Shown here: positions 5,957 through 9,484 of the stretch, in pieces
How the letters are laid out: each line of letters opens with the position of its first letter
Numbering within the stretch: position 1 is the stretch's first letter
Source of the DNA: Rhodospirillales bacterium
GTDB lineage: Bacteria > Pseudomonadota > Alphaproteobacteria > SMXQ01
DNA: 9,484 nucleotides
Assembly: GCA_024638585.1 (NCBI GenBank)
Contig: JAHEKA010000063.1
Location: 1-9,484, forward strand
Reading direction: 5' to 3'
Made by a program: the position numbers and the translations under genes
The notes under the pieces: model-generated
The model's database searches: none
What the model saw: only the letters and a program-made list of their open reading frames with translations
Told to the model about the DNA's origin: nothing

Positions 5957-7201
5957 TCAGTTGGCCCTGGCGGCCCCCGTCACATGGGCGTAAACGGCGG
6001 CGAGGCCGAGCAGGGCGAGAACCGCGCCGCCGATGATATAGAAGCTCGTTTCCAGGCCGGCGACCTCGGCCACGGCACCCATGGCCGGGGGAATCACCGT
6101 TGCCGCCAGCCGGTTGGCGCTGGTCCGGAGGCCCGCTGCCTTGCCTTGGGCGGCGGAGCCGGCGCCGCGCGACATCAGGATGATCATCAGGGGCTGGGTC
6201 AACCCGTAAGCCGTTCCGTTAAGAGAAACCACGATAAACAACGCCCAGAACGTGCCGAGGGCCGGGGTCACGGTGACACAGACGATGGTCACCGCGACCA
6301 TGGCGATCATCAGCCACACCGGCGCGAAGCGCTTGACGAGGGCGCCGACGGCGAGCGAAGCACCACCGCCGAACAGGGAATAGGCGCCAAGCAGCACACC
6401 GATCAGCGTCCCGGTGTAGCCCTGGCCCTCCAGCCACACCACGTAGAACGATGCCTGGATCGAAAAGCTCGAGATGCGCAGCACGGCAACGAGGATGACC
6501 GTAGCGATCAGCGGCATCGCCAACAAACCGATTGTGGCGATATAGTCGCTCGCCCGGGGAACGAAGTCTTTGACCGTGACGACCGGCTTTGGCTCGCCCG
6601 CGCCGGAGTCGGGCAGCGCCAGGCAGGAAATCAGCAGGCCCAGACCCCACAGCGACAGGATGCCGAAGGCCGCCCAGGGCCCCATGAAATCCCAGGCCGC
6701 GCCGGTCAGGGGCGGGCCGGTCAGCGCACCGATGCGGATGATCGCGCCCATGCGCCCGGTGTGTACCGGACTGCCCTTCAGGGCCTGGCCGATGAGGGCC
6801 TGGGCGCCGATCCAACCGATCGCGGTGCAGTAGCCCGCCGCCATCTGGATGACGATCAAGGCGGCGACATAGGGGAACAGGGGGTAGGCCAGAGGCAGGA
6901 TGACCCCCAACCAGGCGAACATCAGCATCACCCGGCGGGTGTCGAGCCGGTCCATCATCGCCCCGCCGTGGATCGAGAAGAACAAGACCAGCAGGTGGCG
7001 GCTGCCCAACACGATCCCGACCCAGAGCGGCGACAGGCCGAGCGATACCAGCAGCAACGGGACCGCCACCACAACCATATAGCCGAGCGAATTGGAAAAC
7101 GTCGCGGCGCCGTAGATCGCAAGTTCCAGGCGCAGCGGCACCCGGCCCGGGTCGTGGTCCTGCGCCGCGCCGGCGTCTGCTGCCGCCCTGTCCTCAGTCA
7201 C
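5957..7201 (-). CDS. Major facilitator superfamily transporter, paralogue 2 of 4 (MFS2)
   Basis: The 414-residue 12-helix permease is similar throughout to MFS1 and MFS3. It carries SIHGGAMMDRLDTRR (76-90), GWIGAQALIG with KGSP, GPPLTG in helix 5, FVPRASDY before helix 7, QASFYVVWLEGQGYTGTLIG, CVTVTPALG, GLRTSANRL and SFYIIGG near the end. The conserved glycine of motif A (DRxGxRR) is replaced by Asp87; this is unusual, although the other motif A residues are intact. The helix 5 GPPxTG resembles the exporter motif C. The start is GTG 7201, which lies 3 bases before the TGA of MFS3 in a different frame, giving an 8-base overlap. No good ribosome site is seen, so translation is probably coupled to MFS3. 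By hand count it shares 41 of 76 residues with MFS3 and 40 of 76 with MFS1 in the motif A block. Substrate unknown. Confidence 0.9.
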   Translation of the reverse strand: MTEDRAAADAGAAQDHDPGRVPLRLELAIYGAATFSNSLGYMVVVAVPLLLVSLGLSPLWVGIVLGSRHLLVLFFSIHGGAMMDRLDTRRVMLMFAWLGVILPLAYPLFPYVAALIVIQMAAGYCTAIGWIGAQALIGQALKGSPVHTGRMGAIIRIGALTGPPLTGAAWDFMGPWAAFGILSLWGLGLLISCLALPDSGAGEPKPVVTVKDFVPRASDYIATIGLLAMPLIATVILVAVLRISSFSIQASFYVVWLEGQGYTGTLIGVLLGAYSLFGGGASLAVGALVKRFAPVWLMIAMVAVTIVCVTVTPALGTFWALFIVVSLNGTAYGLTQPLMIILMSRGAGSAAQGKAAGLRTSANRLAATVIPPAMGAVAEVAGLETSFYIIGGAVLALLGLAAVYAHVTGAARAN

Positions 7202-8417
7202 CGGCCTTGGAACCTAGGCCGGGGGTCCATTGGGCATAGAGCCCGAGCCCGAAACAAAGCGCGATCAGCGTGCCGCCGATGATGTAGAAGCTCGGTTCCA
7301 GGCCGACCAGTTCCACAACGCCGCCCATGAGCACCGGAATCGCAAAGGAAACCAAACGGTTGGCGGTGGTGCGCAGGCCCACGCCCATGCCCTGGCCGGT
7401 GCCCGCCGACTGGGCGAGGATCGAGATCATCAAGGGCTGGGCCAACGCCATGGCACCGCCCCGCACCGCCGCGACCAGGGCCAGGGCCAGGAACAGGCCG
7501 CCCAGAAGCGGCGTGACGGTGATGCACAGGACGCCAAGGGCGACGCTCAGGATCAGCAGCCAGTTGGGCGAATAGCGGCGTACCAGAGGGCCGATCGACA
7601 GGGCGCCGGCGAAGCCGACCAGGGAGCCCACCGCCAGCAGTGCCCCGATCATCGTGCCGGTGAACGGAATCCGCTCGAGATAGACCACGTAAAACGAGCC
7701 ATACATGCCCTGACCCGACATGCGCAGCGTCGAGGCCATGACCACCAGAAGGATCGCCGGCACCGCCATCATGCGCACGGCGTCAAGGTAATCGGACATC
7801 CGCGGCATCAGGTCCCGGGCCGCCACCGGCTGGCGTGGCCCCTGATCGGCGGGCTTGGGCAGCGCCAGGGAGGCCACCAGGATGCCGGCCCCCCAGATGC
7901 CCAGCACGCTGAACCCGCCCCAGGGACCGAGATGGTCCCACGCGATGCCGGTGACAAGCGGCGCCGTCAGATGGCCCGCGCGCACGGTGAAGGCCAGGCG
8001 GCCCGCATAGATGGGGCTGCCCTTCATCGTCTGGCCGATCATCGCCTGGGCCCCCATCCAGCCGAAGCTGGACGAAATCCCGCCCAGCATCTGCAACACG
8101 ACGACGGCCCAGATCCAGGGCATCACCGGGAACAGGAACGGTGTCACCGCGCCGATCAGGGCGAACCAGATCAGCACCCGGCGGGTGCCGAGCCGGTCCA
8201 TCAGCGCGCCGCCGTGGATGGAAAAGATCGTTGTCAGAAGATGCCGCGCGCCGATCATCAAGCCGGTCATCAGCGGCGAGGCACCGAGATGGAGCGCCCA
8301 GAGCGGGATCAGGACTATGACCACGTTGTTGATGGTGTTGCCGAACGTGCCTGTGGCATAGACCGCAAGCTGGACAGAGAGAGGGATGCGGAGCGCGCCG
8401 CCGGAGGGTTCGCTCAT
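7194..8417 (-). CDS. Major facilitator superfamily transporter, paralogue 3 of 4 (MFS3)
   Basis: The 407-residue permease has the same plan as MFS1: SIHGGALMDRLGTRR (66-80) as motif A, GWMGAQAMIG with KGSPIYAGR, a helix 5 segment APLVTG, MPRMSDY before helix 7, MYGSFYVVYLERIPFTGTMIG, CITVTPLLG, GLRTTANRL and SFYIIGG. In helix 5 the first glycine of the exporter-like motif is alanine, so direction of transport is less clear than for MFS1. ATG 8417 is chosen because it overlaps the MFS4 stop as ATGA, because GAGG lies 10 bases upstream, and because the N-terminus then matches the paralogues. The frame stays open upstream to 8780, but that part only runs across MFS4 in another frame. It is most like MFS1 (52 of 76 identical residues in the motif A block, hand count). 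These two are probably the most recently separated pair, although they are not adjacent. Confidence 0.91.
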   Translation of the reverse strand: MSEPSGGALRIPLSVQLAVYATGTFGNTINNVVIVLIPLWALHLGASPLMTGLMIGARHLLTTIFSIHGGALMDRLGTRRVLIWFALIGAVTPFLFPVMPWIWAVVVLQMLGGISSSFGWMGAQAMIGQTMKGSPIYAGRLAFTVRAGHLTAPLVTGIAWDHLGPWGGFSVLGIWGAGILVASLALPKPADQGPRQPVAARDLMPRMSDYLDAVRMMAVPAILLVVMASTLRMSGQGMYGSFYVVYLERIPFTGTMIGALLAVGSLVGFAGALSIGPLVRRYSPNWLLILSVALGVLCITVTPLLGGLFLALALVAAVRGGAMALAQPLMISILAQSAGTGQGMGVGLRTTANRLVSFAIPVLMGGVVELVGLEPSFYIIGGTLIALCFGLGLYAQWTPGLGSKAGD

Positions 8418-9484
8418 GTGCGGACGGCCTCGGGATGGCGCAGGCCGATCCAAAGGCCGGTTCCCCCCAGGATCAGGAGCATGATCGCGCCGGTGACATA
8501 GAAGGTCGCGTTCAAGCCCCAGGCCTCGGCGATGGCGCCCATGAAGACCGGCACCGTCAGCGCGGTGACGCGGTTGCCGGTGGCGCGAAGCCCGATGGCC
8601 ATGCCTTGGGTCTGCGCGGTGACCGCCTTGGACAGGGTGGAATACATGATCGGCTGGGACCCGCCCTGGGCCATGCCCCGGATCGAAATGGCGATGGCCA
8701 ACAGGATCAAGACATCGCCGAAAAGCGGTGTACCGTAGATCAGCGCCACCGAGATCGTTACCAGCAGAAGAAACGCCCATACCGGGTGGATAAAGCGGGT
8801 CAGCCTGGCGGCCAGCAGGGTGCCGACCGCGGCGCTCATCTGGGTGAGAGAGACGAAGGTCCCGATCACCGTCGCCTGCAGGCCGATTTCCTTGAGATAG
8901 ACCAGGTAGAACGACATCTGCAGGGCGCCTGTGGACAGCCGGATCGAGGAAACGATGACGACGAAGGTCACGGTCGGGATCGCCATCAGGCCGATGGCGC
9001 CGATGTAGTCCGACAGCCTCGGCAAAATGTCGCTCATGCGGAACGGTTCACGTGACATTGCGTCGGGGGCCTCGCCGAGTTCAGCCGCGGGCAGGGCACG
9101 AACGGCGAACCAGAAGGCGAGCCCGACCAAGCCAATCACCACGAACGAAACCCAGTGCGGCGCGAAATCCCACAAGACGCCGGCGCCGATCGGGGCGATC
9201 ATCACACCCACCCGCGCGGAGAAGGAAAAACGGCCGACGATGGCGGGGTCATCCTTGCCGACATTGACGACGAGGGACTGGGCCCCCATCCAGGACAGCG
9301 ACATCACCATGCCGAGCGCCATTTGCAGCAGCAGGAGCGCCGGGAACCAGGTGGCGATGGCGAAGAACGGCGGCATCACCGTGCAGGCCACCCCCATCAG
9401 CACCAGAACGATGCGCGTGCCGAACCGGTCCATCAGGACGCCGCCGTGAATGGCGAAGATCGACGGCAGCACCGCCTTTGCGCT
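8414..9484 (-). CDS. Major facilitator superfamily transporter, paralogue 4 of 4 (MFS4), N-terminus cut by window edge
   Basis: The frame is open to the window edge. From 9484 it reads SAKAVLPSIFAIHGGVLMDR, which aligns with residues about 61-80 of MFS1, so roughly 60 N-terminal residues lie outside. A GTG at 9472 is not a credible start because it falls inside helix 2. The rest has SWMGAQ, APIGAG in helix 5, ILPRLSDY before helix 7, QMSFYLVYLKEIGLQATVIG, a GTPLFG stretch, GLRATGNRV and a C-terminal TFYVTGA. It is the most divergent of the four: motif A reads DRFGTRIV, losing the second arginine, and KGSP of the others is KDDP. It matches MFS3 at 33 of 76 residues in the motif A block (hand count). 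Its TGA shares bases with the ATG of MFS3. It is the promoter-proximal gene visible here; the operon promoter lies outside the window. Confidence 0.9.
   Translation of the reverse strand, partial: SAKAVLPSIFAIHGGVLMDRFGTRIVLVLMGVACTVMPPFFAIATWFPALLLLQMALGMVMSLSWMGAQSLVVNVGKDDPAIVGRFSFSARVGVMIAPIGAGVLWDFAPHWVSFVVIGLVGLAFWFAVRALPAAELGEAPDAMSREPFRMSDILPRLSDYIGAIGLMAIPTVTFVVIVSSIRLSTGALQMSFYLVYLKEIGLQATVIGTFVSLTQMSAAVGTLLAARLTRFIHPVWAFLLLVTISVALIYGTPLFGDVLILLAIAISIRGMAQGGSQPIMYSTLSKAVTAQTQGMAIGLRATGNRVTALTVPVFMGAIAEAWGLNATFYVTGAIMLLILGGTGLWIGLRHPEAVRT

Noticed and set aside
5882..7282. Long + strand open frame (466 codons) opposite MFS2
   Set aside because: Its translation is a hydrophilic run rich in His, Gln, Arg and Asp with no domain, typical of the frame antisense to a GC-rich membrane-protein gene. 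The - strand frame has a clear MFS pattern over the same bases.
7230..8501. Long + strand open frame (423 codons) opposite MFS3
   Set aside because: Same low-complexity His/Gln/Arg/Asp composition and no recognisable domain. It mirrors the coding bias of MFS3.
8418..8780. Extended start for MFS3
   Set aside because: The extra 121 residues only translate MFS4 in another frame. ATG 8417 overlaps the MFS4 stop and restores the normal family length.

Overview
The window looks like chromosomal DNA of a GC-rich alphaproteobacterium, probably Rhodospirillales-like. This rests on the strong G/C preference at third codon positions, the long TctC/Bug-type periplasmic receptor and the style of the small secreted proteins; no rRNA or other taxonomic marker is present. 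I see no insertion sequence, CRISPR array, tRNA, phage gene or plasmid function.

Layout. The left quarter (1-2414) reads on the + strand: the last helix of a membrane protein cut by the window edge, a TctC-like solute receptor with an unusual basic two-cysteine C-terminal domain, a strong GC-rich hairpin, and a dienelactone-hydrolase-family enzyme. Everything from 2422 to the right edge is on the - strand and converges on the hydrolase, with only 7 bases between the two stop codons. Read in transcription order (right to left), the - strand holds four consecutive paralogous major facilitator transporters (called MFS4, MFS3, MFS2 and MFS1 here), then a secreted serine hydrolase of the beta-lactamase/S12 type. 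After a 151-base gap with a likely promoter come a small secreted two-cysteine protein and a small two-helix zinc-ribbon membrane protein.

How the genes may work together. MFS4/MFS3 overlap by 4 bases (ATGA) and MFS3/MFS2 by 8 bases, so these three are almost certainly one translationally coupled unit. MFS1 follows after 146 bases that hold a candidate promoter and a leader able to form competing helices around the Shine-Dalgarno sequence. The serine hydrolase starts 25 bases after MFS1 and is probably co-transcribed with it. Four tandem transporters of one subfamily next to an exported hydrolase suggest handling of a family of related small molecules, probably by export, but the substrate cannot be read from the sequence. 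The + strand receptor and hydrolase are a separate unit and may concern uptake and cytoplasmic breakdown of a carboxylate or lactone.

The most notable features are the four-copy transporter array and the fused C-terminal domain of the receptor. No gap between genes exceeds about 170 bases. All products are family-level assignments made by reading the translations; no database search was possible.
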